From contig NC_049982.1 in assembly GCF_000003815.2 (NCBI RefSeq), positions 10,790,175 through 10,854,174 of the forward strand: a stretch of 64,000 bases of DNA. Reading direction: 5' to 3'. Position numbers and translations under genes: made by a program. The DNA is from Branchiostoma floridae. Taxonomy: Eukaryota > Chordata > Leptocardii > Amphioxiformes > Branchiostomatidae. The notes under the pieces were generated by a model. That model did not search any database, had not been told where the DNA came from, and saw only the letters and a program-made list of their open reading frames with translations. Of the stretch, positions 23,801-35,167 are shown in pieces. Within the stretch, counting starts at the first letter, position 1. Every line of letters begins with the position of its first letter.

Positions 23801-26800
23801 TTTTTGAGGTGGCGGTATAATGGCACCTGGTGGAATTATGCGAATGTATGTTATGTGATATGATTGGTTTATTTTGATTGTGGAAAATTCCTGAAAGCCA
23901 TTCTCTGGTGGCTGTTTTTCTAGTTTAACTTAATGCTCTTCACAGCTGGCTGGTGAGATTTCAACATTGAAATATTTCATCCATATCATATTTGACTTGT
24001 GATATTAATCTTTACAGATTGTATGTGCTCCAGCTGAGCACAGGCATTGATGACATGGGAGCTGTGCGAGGCCCCCTAGCGGGATGTCTCTTCCTTGCAT
24101 GGCTCATGGTGGTGCTTGGTCTCAGCTTTGGAGTCAAGTCTCTGGGAAAGGTTGTGTTACTTGTTTAGTTATTCTTAAGTTAATTTCCGGGTCCTCTATA
24201 GGGGAAGGAAATATACTGTTATTCTTGATTTGTTGATGGTAACTTAGACTTTCATGGTCTTTATTCAACCACTAACATTTCGTAATCATTGTATTATTGC
24301 AATTATATGATCACTTAACATATTTGGGGGGCCAAAGAATTTTTTATTCACACGCTTGCATCAGTTTGGGGCTTCCCAGAGGATGTCATTCATATAATCA
24401 ATTTGAAATCAACATGGCTATATCGCTCCCCAAAAGAAGAGCACTGGGTCATGTTACAACTTTGTAGCTGAAAGGAACACATCTTTATTCCCTGATACTC
24501 CAGGTGGCCTACGTGACGACTCTTGTCCCCATGTTGTTCACCTTCATCCTGTTCCTCCGTGCCGTGACTCTGCCTGGAGCGGCTAATGGGATTGCTTACC
24601 TGCTGTGGCCTGGCAACCTGGCATCGGTAAACTGTCATCACCAAACATTTACTGATGCACACACAAACCTGAACAAGTGGCCACTCTGTAACACTTAAGG
24701 ACTACTGTAGGCTATTGTGACCACCTATTGATGGTTCCTTTGATGCAGGCATTTTGAATCTTGTCTATATGGTGACCACCTTTCCACATAGACCAGGTTT
24801 TATTGGTCCCCTAAGTTGCCTTCTTAGTCGCCTTTGACTGTAAAGAGGATTGGTTTAAGTGATACAACTATTTCTATCAGTGATGTAACGCATGTGAGTA
24901 ATAAGTACATTTAACATTAACATGCATTGGCATAATACCGGTCATAAGCCTTATACCGGTCGATTAAAAATAGTGGAACTTAAAGAGATCTACACATGCA
25001 ACAATAGTTATTTCTGAGGTATGCACACTTCAGACATCTAGGTGTCCGTATACATCATTTACAAAGCATCGATAACAATGCATTCGAAGACAACAAGGCC
25101 AAAAGTTTTCAGGTCATTTTCGGGGCAGGTGAGCTCGTCGTGGGACAAACACACTGTCACGTTCATCGCCAGATTTGTAGATAATAATCACATGTGCTCA
25201 CGGCACAAGACGAGCATGATTCAACAGCAATCTTGAATTTCTTTTGGTGACCTACAACTCGTGTAAAAGTGTGAGGAACCGTTGCATTATCGCCCGGATC
25301 TACGGCTGAATGGGTCAAATTGAACGTACGCCGCCATTTTCCCGCCATTTTTAATGCTACGGCCAGCAGTAAAGTTTTACGTCATAGCGGTTGTGACGGA
25401 CCAAAATTAAATGAAAATTCTTGTCAGTATACGCCCATTTTCTCATGACTTTTTTATGCTCATGCAGATTTTTGTTTTGTGCAACTACTAACAGGAAAGA
25501 AAGGAACAACAGAGGATGAATAAAGGTACATAGCGGCAGTTAATTGTGCCGTGTTTCGTTCGACCGGTATAGTGCACCCCCTTCCAACCACGCGCCCGTT
25601 CTCCGTGCAATTCCGCGGTGTGTTCCAATTACCATATTATGTTTTTAGCAGGACCAGAGAGACAAAATAATTTACACAGAAGAAGTGGCAAAGGTAAGCT
25701 GTAACAGCAACATGTAACTGGAGAAAATGATGCGTTGATCATTTGCCAAATTAGCATTGCTTGAGAAATTGCAGTAAACCGACCGGTATTATGCCAATGG
25801 ATGTTACCATTTGATGTAATAAACAACATGCAAGGAGCATATACTAAACTTTATTGTAGTTATTGTCAGATCTTTAATTGTTAGGTTTAAAAAGAAAGGA
25901 GGCCACTATAGTTTGCTTGCAGAAGAGTCCAAATTCTAGAGCATATTTTGACAGAACAAAATCTAGAAATATAAGAAGAGAATCATAAGTTTCATTCAGC
26001 AAAATGTTAGCTCATGTAAATATTGTATGTGGTTTTGGATAGAGAACTTTGTCATATAGAAATAAAGATAATTTTGACATGGTGATTAGTATGCATAATT
26101 GTGGCAATTTGTCTATTTACAGAGCGACTATTACTTCACTATGATAACTGCCATTGTTCACCGATTGAGTGTGGGTCATGGAGGTTACACAACGCTGGCG
26201 TCCCACAACCGTTTCCACAACAATGTCCTCAGGTAAGGGCCATTCAGGCACAATCGCAGGTCAAGTAGTGGAAGTGATCTCAATATCTTAAGTTCAGCTC
26301 ACTGATGAGCTACTGTTCCAATGGTCATGACAGAGAAGGCACATTATTTACAGGTTAATTGTACGAGGGGCGTGCAATAAGTAATGGTCCTGACCCACTT
26401 CCAGTTGTCTGATCTAAATGAAATTTTGTATGTGTAATAATTCATATCTCTATGGGTTATGTTGCAAAAGACAGCTCTGAACTAATTGTGGTTTCTGATT
26501 TACTGGTGTTTGAACTTAGTCAGGTGCGAAATGGACCAGGTGTGAAATGGAACCAGTTGAGTGTCGCGCAGTGATCCGGTTTTTGTATTTGAAAGGACGC
26601 ACACCAAAGAAGACTTTTGATGAAATAAATGAAACTTATGGTGATGATGCCCCATCATATGTCCTTGTAAAACGCTGGCATCCTGAATTCAAACGTGGCT
26701 GGAAGTCTGTGGAAACAGCTCCCAGACCTGGTCGTCCCTCTTGTGCCATTGATGAGGCATCAGTTGGAGGACCAACCTGGGGTGTCCTACAAAATCGGTG

Positions 26801-29800
26801 TCCAGAGCTGCATCAAACGATGGGAGAAATGCATAACTCTGGGTGATTCCTATGAAGAGAAAGACTAATAACTGTGCCAAGTTTCATTAATCTCCTGCTA
26901 TGGGAAATGGGTCAGGACCATTACTAATTGCACGCCCCTCGTACCATGGAAATTTCCCCATGTTCTTTTTGACAAGTATAATGAACAGACGACCATGGCT
27001 TAACGTTCTGTCCTAAAGATTGCAGCCCTTTCCAGTTAGCAGACATGTTGTGTGAGTGACAGCTGGGATCCTTGGTCTAGAGGCAGGGTTACTTAAATAA
27101 TTGGATTATGATTGCCACAGTGGCAACAAAGTTGATGTTAAGTTTTCTGACCTACTGAACTGGCAGAGGGATAGTTCTCAAGGATGTCATGTTTGTTGTC
27201 ATTCTTGTTATTTGCACGGATGGAACATTGTATCTTATCTCAGTCTTTTCCTCCCTCAGGGATGCAGTTCTTGTCATCCTCATTGATTTCCTGATGGTGG
27301 TGGTTTGTGCAATCATGATTTTTGGCTTCCTGGGTTTCCTTGCTCATCAGATGGGCACGGATATTTCTGAAGTGGCTGCTTCAGGTACACAGATTTGCTA
27401 AATGTTATTAGAATTTCTTGCACTATCTTTGGCACAAATTGCCCACCACATGCCACGTCTTTTAGCATGCCAAGTCTTTTAGTAACACTTAAAAACTGGT
27501 GTGTTACGCCGAACGGCGGCTATATAGATACAGATACAGAAAAATGGTATTAGGCACATTAACACATTGAACTTATGACTTGTGTAATCCAAGTTTTCAT
27601 TCACTGTATGACTGAAATAATGGATTTAAACATGTTTGGCTTCTTATCCTACAGGGCCTCACCTCGTCTTTGTTGCCATGGTAACGGTATTTTCCCACCT
27701 CCCGGCGGGGTCGTCCTGGGCTGCTCTGTTCTTCCTGACTTTGGTCCTTCTGACATACGGATCTCAGGTCAGCAGTAAGAGATTATAAGATGTGTGGTGT
27801 TAAGCTGGGGTGTGGTAGGCAAGGCTCAAGGTATTACAGTCTCCCAGTGACCAGTGGCTTGGCTTGGAGTAACAGGATGGGTGCTTTGGGGAAATTTTAG
27901 TTATGTCCACATCACATCGCCAACATTCAGCAGAAGTCTTTGCAAATGTCATGCCATGATAGCACTGGACAGTTCAGGCTCAGTAGTACTTTGGGACAGT
28001 TTGAATGTCTTTTTTGGCACAAAGGTGAAAAATTAATTTCAAGGTATGGGTAGGGACTTCAGAGCATTGGGAAATGGACAATGATACATGTATTTGTATA
28101 TATCTGCTTGGATGTAGAGAAGTGCCTTATTTTTCAATGTTGGGTCATTAGCTAGGCTTCCATTGATTATTTCATTTTTTATGTTTGCTGGTATTCAGGC
28201 AACCCATCATTTTATTTACCCTTAGCTTGTTCTGGTTGAGACTGTCATCACTTCACTGATGGACCTGATCCCGAAGGGCCTGATGAAGAACCTGCCAGGC
28301 CGGGAGTCCGGGCTGCGGAGTAAGAGGATGATGCTGCACGGTGTGATGACTGTGGCTGTCTGTTTCCTGTTCTTCCTGCTGGGTCTGCCGTATGTTACAC
28401 AGGTGACAACTCTACTTGATACTTATGTAGTAGGCAAATCTTTCTTTCTCAGGTCTTCTTGCAAAGCATTGTTAGCCATTTTAAATCTTAATCATTTGTA
28501 GCCTGGCTGCCAACATAGAGCGTAATCAGTGCTTGCTACTTAAGACGGCCTGGTCGAAGTTAGCAACTGCCTTTCAGAATTTAGCATACAGCGTTTTCAT
28601 GCCAGTCCCCCATCTGCAGGGCACCTCTGATGCTTAAAGCATGGACATGCAGAGATGGTTTCAGTAAAGTACCTTACAGTGAAGTCATTTAGTTACAATT
28701 TTATAATCCCTTAGTCCCTTGCGAATTTTCTGTTAATGCTTTGCTTTCTGATCCTAAGTGCTTGTGATGTAAGCTTCAGTTTACCTATTGATTGTACAAC
28801 TTAACTTGCTTACTTCAGGGAGGTGTCTACCTTCTGACTGTTGTGGACTCATTCAATGCCGTGATTCAACCCTACATCTTCATCTTGCTGGAGTGTGTGG
28901 CACTCGCCTACCTCTACTGTGAGTAAATGTGATAGGATGAGCGGACATCCTGTGTAATTGTATGTGAGGCACCCCCACACCTGGGATGGTTTATTCCATG
29001 ATACCACGTGACTAGATGTGATGCGATGACTTTTACTCCGCACGTTTTTCCCCACACTCCCATCCCAGGGTTTTCTTGTATGCATATGAAACGGTAAGCA
29101 TTAAACTCACAACCGCCACCCCAGGGCTTCTGTCTTCTATGCTCCAGTCTCAGTAGTCAGTAACGAACTAGACAATTATCTTACATATGTCAGGGTAGAG
29201 TTTGTAGTCTGGAGACTTGTGCCGGTATAGATCCCCATCAGTGTCTGTGAATTTATAATTTAAAGATTTCCTTTTAAGACCACTTTAGATGAATGGATTG
29301 TCTAATTTAGGATTTATAACGGGGAGACCATGCTATCACATTCCCAGCATCCCTAGCAGAGTATCGCTACAGTTATCGCTATGGGCCACTCTTCATCTTT
29401 ATGTTGATAACATCAGACCCTACGAACCTGATTTTAAAAAAAAAGAGTATCAAATTTCTGCTGAGACAGACTCCGATCAGGCTTTCTACTGGTAAAAATC
29501 AAAGATTCTGCAACTTCTCAACCCTGACAAATATATTTCTTAAATTGGCACACAATATGTTTGGTACACAATAGTCAGAACCAATATTACTGTTGAAACA
29601 TTGACCTATGTCTGCATCAGCCCCGAGTTGTAGCCGCTGCTGCCCTGCGCTGAACCGCTGGATGTCGGACCTGAGCCACATGCTGCAGCACGTCTGCTGT
29701 TTCTGCTGTGCCACCATCGTGAACGGGATGACAGCAGTAGCCTGGGTGTACTACATCCCCATGGTCATGCTGGTCAGTTGTAGATCTATTGTAGGGCTGG

Positions 29801-30753
29801 AGATAAACATCTTGCTAGGTGTTGTTGGTTCTCTGTAATCTCTCAGTGGAAATGACTAGAAACCTCACTTCCTGTGGATATTTATATAAAAGATGCCACT
29901 CACCAAGAAGGCTGTTCTGAAAACAGTGTGAAAGAGGGGCATGCAGTAATGATAAAACCTCTTTCATAGAACCATTTCTGTGCAAAGCTACTGAGCCTCT
30001 TAATTGTATGTGTCTGACAGTATTGAAGATAAGCAATGAACAAAACAAGTCATTGTGGCCTGGCATTTTTCTGCAGCAGTGTTGATTGAAATGTGGAGTA
30101 TCAGTTCAATTTGTTATAGAATATTTTAGGCAACTTCACTAGTAGTAGTGCTATATTAAGCCACCAGGAGCCAATTGAGTAACACTGTTTTGACCTGTGA
30201 GGGACTTAATTTGAGTCTAAAAAGCTCCAACAAACTCATAATCAAATGGAAGCTAAATAGTGGGATGTCAGGACAAGCATTTAAGACCCTATACACCTAT
30301 AGAGTGATGCAAGTCATCAAACTATGATATGTGTTAAATTCAGAGTGATAGATTTCATGTTCCCTGTTGAATGTTACATTAATACAAATGCTAAAATGTT
30401 TTATTCATCCCCCAGGCCCAGGTTATAACGAAACCCTTGATGTGGTGGCCGAACAGTCTGTCATACCAATCCTACTATTTTCCAACATGGTCCATCATAC
30501 TGGGATACTTCATCATGAGCATCAGTCTGATCATGGTACCCCTGGGCACCCTCACCAACATCATCATTGCACTGGTAAGGCACACAGACTTTCAAATTGG
30601 TGACAATACAAGCATCAATGCATGTGTGTTTTTGAGTGAGTGTGTGCATGTGTGTGTGTGTGTGAATATTCAATACTATGTGTGTATATATGCGTGACTT
30701 CAGTGTGTGTGTTTGTGTACATGCAATGTACACAGTATCAAATCATGTGTACA

Positions 30754-30789
<36 letters not shown>

Positions 30790-31079
30790 CACGCACGTGT
30801 GTTGTGTGTGTACATATGTGTGCTTTCATTTGTGCATATTTGTTTGTTTTGAGTTAACATGTGTATGCATGTATGGCCATGCAACCATCAAAAGGGAGGT
30901 AAAGGTATTGTGGATTCTTGCATTATCACCTAACCATAATTCCCAAATCTTCACAGGTGAGAGGCAAGCCGAGCGAAATCGTCCAGCCCCCAGCAGACTG
31001 GGGTCCTTACCTCAGCAAACACAGGAGGGGCGGGGCTAGGGGACAGCCTGGACAACCTGTGGATGACACAAGGATGTAA
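20858..31079 (+). CDS. Divergent SLC6 (neurotransmitter:sodium symporter family) transporter, copy A
   Basis: Exons: 20858-21107, 21354-21485, 22637-22786, 23327-23441, 24018-24150, 24504-24626, 26123-26232, 27260-27384, 27655-27767, 28226-28402, 28819-28918, 29621-29772, 30416-30574, 30957-31079. Phases agree and give 653 residues, normal for SLC6. Family marks: [13 protein letters not shown] (TM1), [15 protein letters not shown] (TM2), the EL2 pair SC-x-x-YWNTDRC with a glycosylation site [13 protein letters not shown] (TM6 end), [14 protein letters not shown] (TM8), LECVAL-YLY (TM10) and [10 protein letters not shown] (C tail). Asn and Arg of the usual GNVWRFPY are Tyr and Ile; TM6 has Arg where Thr/Ser binds Na1; TM8 has Gly for Asp. 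Substrate unknown. It has one EL2 intron (22787-23326) that B and C lack. Exon 13 could start at 30422 instead. Confidence 0.87.
21436..22210 (+). repeat. 51-bp minisatellite made of exon end plus 5' splice site, 14 in-phase donors (copy A)
   Basis: The unit is 34 bases of exon 2 end (ending CTGCAGG) plus 17 bases of intron start (GTAAGTCACATGGACTA). Donor GTs fall at 21486, 21537, 21588, 21639, 21690, 21741, 21792, 21843, 21894, 21945, 21996, 22047, 22101 and 22152. All steps are 51 except one of 54. Thirteen donors are GTAAGT and one is GTAAAT; a decayed 15th is at 22209. The frame stays open through every unit, coding [17 protein letters not shown]-like 17-mers, and the first stop is at 22229. 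Two unit subtypes (CATGGAGAGGGG and CAAGAAGAGAGG) alternate. Confidence 0.95.
23646..23840. mobile_element. Foldback MITE, family 1, in the copy A intron before exon 5
   Basis: Nearly the whole 195 bases form one inverted repeat. The ends are CATAATTCCACC and GGTGGAATTATG. Inside come GCCACCTC and GAGGTGGC, then GAGGTCTTCCCATGATTGTC facing GACAATCTTGAGAAGGCCTC. There is no coding capacity. A relative lies at 36949-37148 in copy B, in the reverse orientation. Confidence 0.85.
24918..25806. mobile_element. TIR element of about 890 bp (non-autonomous) in the copy A intron before exon 7
   Basis: The left end reads CATTGGCATAATACCGGTC (24924 on). The right end reads GACCGGTATTATGCCAATG (25781-25799). 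A few further bases of inverted symmetry lie outside (AACAT and ATGTT). A second inner inverted pair (TATACCGGTCGA near 24952 and TCGACCGGTATA near 25560) lies inside. No transposase is visible. The target duplication is not clear. Confidence 0.6.
26362..26943 (+). mobile_element. Internally deleted Tc1/mariner element in the copy A intron before exon 8
   Basis: It is flanked by TA on both sides. The inverted ends are long: CGAGGGGCGTGCAATAAG on the left matches the reverse complement of the right end, and both continue into GTAATGGTCCTGACCCA. Inside, an open frame from 26547 starts like a mariner transposase (helix-turn-helix region with [12 protein letters not shown] and DDAPSY-LVKRW, then GRPS). 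It then jumps to a short C-terminal-like piece near SCIKRWEKC, so the DDD catalytic core is missing. Confidence 0.85.
26547..26846 (+). pseudogene. Truncated mariner transposase fragment
   Basis: This 99-residue open frame carries only the N-terminal DNA-binding part of a mariner transposase. The central catalytic domain has been deleted. The C-terminal motif survives only in a different reading frame. It cannot encode an active enzyme and is a relic inside a transporter intron. Confidence 0.75.
30633..30830. repeat. TG-rich microsatellite in the last intron of copy A
   Basis: Interrupted (TG)n with a pure run near 30752-30778, then a CG-rich purine-pyrimidine step (GCGCGCGTGCACGCACGTGT). 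Such alternating sequence can adopt Z-DNA. It lies between exons 13 and 14. Confidence 0.85.
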
Positions 31080-32610
31080 GGAGCTGGATGGACAACCTGT
31101 GGAGAGTCTTGGATGTAAGGTGCTGACAAGGCAGCACTAGGTAGCCAATCAAAGGATGGTGTCATACCTGATCGGATGTAAAAGTTAGTAGAGCAGAAAG
31201 AGGACGAATTGTACCACACTGTTTTTCACGCAAGATAACTTTTTTCTGCTCTTATACTCGTATATCTGCTTAGGCCAGATCTAGCTAATCATGTATACAG
31301 TGTATACTGACCATACATTGTTAGTATTAAAACTTGTAATTAGTATTAGTATTAATTGAACTTTTAGACTGTTCATTTTATGATGCTGATAGGAAAAATC
31401 ATTTTGGGGTCAACCTAGCAGACTTACAAACATTGTAAACACAAGTACATGTGTAAGTCTTGCAATCATTGACTGTCGCTCGAGTTCAAGCATTTAAGGT
31501 TGGTGTCAGATCAGCCGATGCCTCAGGTCAGATGTTTTGGGGTGATGATGTATTATGCAGCTGGAAAGGTCATTGTGCAGGGAAGGGTGGGTGGTGAGTG
31601 AGGAAGGAGCAGCTTTTTATGTTGCGGTCACTTGCAATGTGTCTGACGTTGTGTCTCCTTGTGGGCTGTGCCTTGGGTAATGGTGTGCCTTTACACAGTG
31701 TGGTCCTCGGTAAAAGAGTCCCAGTTGGCATCGCCAATGTTGCAATGAAGGAGCGTTTATAGCCCTCAATTGGTTGTGAAAGCAATGTTTGGGAAAACAT
31801 CAGGATCATGTGTGGGATCTGTCTTGCAATACCAAGGTGACAAAGAAAAGAAAGTTAAAAGTCATTGATTGGAATTTTTGCTTATATCACAATCATCTGT
31901 ATGACCAAAGTATTTATCAAGTGCCTCACACATGTTGTTTCTATCCTGTTAACAGGTATAACAGAATGTCCTCTCAGTTCAGAGAATGATGGCTATTTTA
32001 AGAAGGGTATGTTCACCTATTACAATGTCCACACAAGCACGTTGAAGACCTGTGCAGGTTTAGAAAGGAAGTGACCTACCTCATCAGTTCAAAGAGGGCA
32101 TATAGAATAGACATGCCAAGAAATGAAATTGTTTATTCTTTTTAAAAAAAGCTATTTTGACGGAAAATTTTAAAATTTGTCACTTTTTCTATTTTTTTTT
32201 AAATTGTTGTCCAAAACAGAAGTAAGGTGAATATGTATAAAATATATTTTCATATTTAAAGATCTTAAAAGATCTAACAAGTTCATAAAAGCTTTACAAT
32301 TTTACCAAAACCATTCAAGTTGCATTTATTTCAACATATGTAACATATGAGTTGAATTTCTTGTATGTGATACCTTTTTTATCTACATTGAATAGCTTTG
32401 TAATGACTGATGAATTTTCTACTACTTTTAACTCAGCTAATGAATTTGATGTTTCCACATGAGTACAGCACTGCCTAACACTAGTTTACCTAATACATAA
32501 CGTTATATTACCTATGTCAAATGTTGAGTTTTATATTCTTCATCATGTTTAGTACTAGTAATACAGAGTTGCACTAAATAAAGGCAGCAGCATGAGTCTT
32601 GTAGCTTGTG
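31080..32610 (+). other. Probable 3' UTR of transporter copy A
   Basis: AT-rich sequence without a recognisable gene runs from the TAA at 31077-31079 to an AATAAA at 32577-32582. A T/G-rich stretch follows that signal. Short open frames here have no domain similarity. Confidence 0.5.
32577..32582 (+). terminator. Candidate poly(A) signal of transporter copy A
   Basis: AATAAA is followed about 15-30 bases later by a GT-rich stretch (GTCTTGTAGCTTGTG). It is the first strong signal combination after the copy A stop codon. It implies a 3' UTR of about 1.5 kb. Confidence 0.45.
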
Positions 32611-35167
32611 ATTCATTATTTACCAAGGATAACCTTAATGTTTTTACAGGAAGGGTCTGATATTCCAACATAGCGTTAAATGCAAGTTCAGTTGTTTTTA
32701 TCTGGTTTTGTTATATGCAAAGAACTGGGTACTCAAAAATTGGGATAGTCCTTCAGATTGCATGAACACACTAATTTTAGCATGTGAAAATTTCAAGATT
32801 ATCAAGCGTCGGGATGCTTGTCGGGACGCGTCTTCACGCACGCAGAAGTTTGTCGGGGACACCAGCTGAGCTAGCTGTCGGGCGACTACTTCGGACCTTT
32901 CGGGAGAAATGTTGCCGACATCTGGACAGCGACATCTACATTTCCATCTAGACACTGAAAAAAAAGCTATCGGCTCGCAGATATCGGGAAAAAATATGTC
33001 TAACTTGTGCCTTAAGCCGAAATGCCGAACGCAGAGAAAGTTTTTCAGGAAGTTATCGTGCTACCGCGCTTCTACGCGCTCCCAAATCCGTTGGATTCCA
33101 TACGATCTCGTACTGGAGCCTGCGTACGGTGGCGGTAAGATTGCCCGCGTTTTTGCACATAGACTGTAAAGCACTTGCTTTAGAGTTAATTTTATAATAT
33201 AACAGAATGAATAGTTTGAAAATGTCTGGAAGCTAAAAGCAAGGAGGGAAGATTTTTGTACGATCAGTATTTTTATCGGTAACGTTATGTTGAACTAATC
33301 GAGGTTAAATCCTGTCTCCCCGCATATATGCCGGCCAGTGAAGTGTGTGCTTCAAGTCAACACGTTCTGTTTTCTATAACCTGGGCCAGGGGGCGGTAGA
33401 AGGTAGTCAAGTGGAACGGCTAACATATTACCCTGGCCAGGTGAATGGTTTTCTACTGCATACAAACATTGATAGAAATACTGCCTTAATAAGCAAAGAG
33501 TTTGTCCCGTTTATCGATGATTGAAGAAATGGACATGGGTGTAGTTGGTCACCTGTGCGCTTGTGTTGAGATGCAATCACACCTGGTGTAAACGGGCACG
33601 CCCAGGCAAACTGTCAACAAACCACGGTTCGTCAATGCAGGTCGACTGAGGTCATGACCAGCCGTAGTTCCTGACTGGGAGTGACTGGGAATACTCTGCC
33701 GTTCGGATCTGTCGGTGAACCTTAAGACTGACTGATTGGTTTTGGTGACAGGGAAGATCAAAGGTGAGGTGAAAGTGTCTCTACGTCGTAAAACCATCAT
33801 TTCACGATATAGCAAATGAGCAGAAAGAATGCGAAGGTTGTCCAACAACGGAAACGTAGTAAGGCATGATGCAGTGTTAATGTTACCATGAGACTTCTCA
33901 CGTACTCAACGTTTCAATCTTTGCCTTTAGTTCTGTCTGGAGCGTGCCGTTATTAGACTCGTTATCACATTATATGAAATAGCCAAATGCTCAGTTTGTA
34001 TAGGCATCTAGCAGTCAAAGAAAAGCTAACGCACTTTTTACTTCAAAAGACTAACGGTTGAGGGTTGTATGGTAGTCTTGTGTATTGGGTTGTTGACTCA
34101 GAGCCTTGAGGTATAGGGTCCATCCTTGACAGGTCCCGATGTTGTGCGCTTGGAAGACATTTTCACCTATTCCTCACTCGACTCGGGTGAAAATGAGTAC
34201 CTATAGCTTCGGCTACGGACGCCCCTGGGATAGGACGTTTAGATGCTAGGTCAGCTAGGTGTTTAAGGAGAGCCACATCTCGAGCACACTATAAAACCCA
34301 CCACATATATCGAAAATAGTTGGGGTCCTTCCCGGTGTGAGTGATTCAACTAGATCTATCCAGATGTGGAGATTGACTCTAGCTCTTCAGTACACACCTG
34401 GTGTGTTACGCCATGTATGATGCAAGTACGCAATAGAAACAAACACTGAACAAATATACTACAATGTTGAATCTTTCATGGTTCGTCGAAAGAAACCTGA
34501 ACCTGTGACGCTAGGTCCGGATCCGCCATTTTGAAAACTCTTGCGTCGATAGTTTAGAAAGGTATAATTCACATGGCTTCCGGTACTTATTTGTACGAAT
34601 TGACTGGAGCCATGTTTTTCGCAACTGTAATGAATGTCATCCGTAAGATCGTAGGACATGGATTTGTCAGATCTAGTCAAACTAAGGAGGTTTTAACGTA
34701 CCTACTTGATCAAACCAAACAAACTTGAAACTTGATATGCTTCCTCAAATGAACAATACAGGTGTGACCTGTTGGGCGTATCGATGACCTTGGCCTCGTG
34801 TTTGGGACCCCGTTTTAGTCCCAGTTCCTCATTTCGTTAACCCGCACTCTCTCTTATCCAGTTGGTAGATTACAATTGTTTTTTCTAGATCGACAACGTC
34901 ATTCATAAACTATTCTTTGTTGTGCCAGTGGGCTGTATACATCTACGTTTTTATTCATGTGATTGCCTTAAAGCTTAGACAACGCAGCCATCCTTAACAG
35001 AGCTAGATCTTGGTAAAAGTGCAAATGATGCGGCATCGCAACCGCTCGCGTTTTCAGCCAATCCAAGCACACTTCATTCTTTACAACTCGAAACAGTTGA
35101 TCAGTTCTTTTCTATTCCCGATGTGTGATCCTCATAGTGAACGTCTGTTGTAACTACAGAAGACAAA
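32611..35167. other. Intergenic region between transporters A and B, including the probable 5' leader of B
   Basis: No protein gene is seen. 32710-32795 resembles 43175-43255 behind copy B, so both lie in a duplicated 3' flank. 33340-33775 resembles two blocks upstream of copy C (49311-49735 and 50648-51056). Each block ends in a donor-like site (GATCAAAG|GTGAGG at 33764 here). An acceptor-like ACAG ends at 35158, ten bases before the copy B ATG. A non-coding leader exon ending at 33763 is therefore plausible but unproven. Confidence 0.45.

Noticed and set aside
32909-33169. 86-codon open frame behind copy A
   Set aside because: No recognisable domain. Its surroundings resemble the non-coding flank of copy B, where this frame is not kept.
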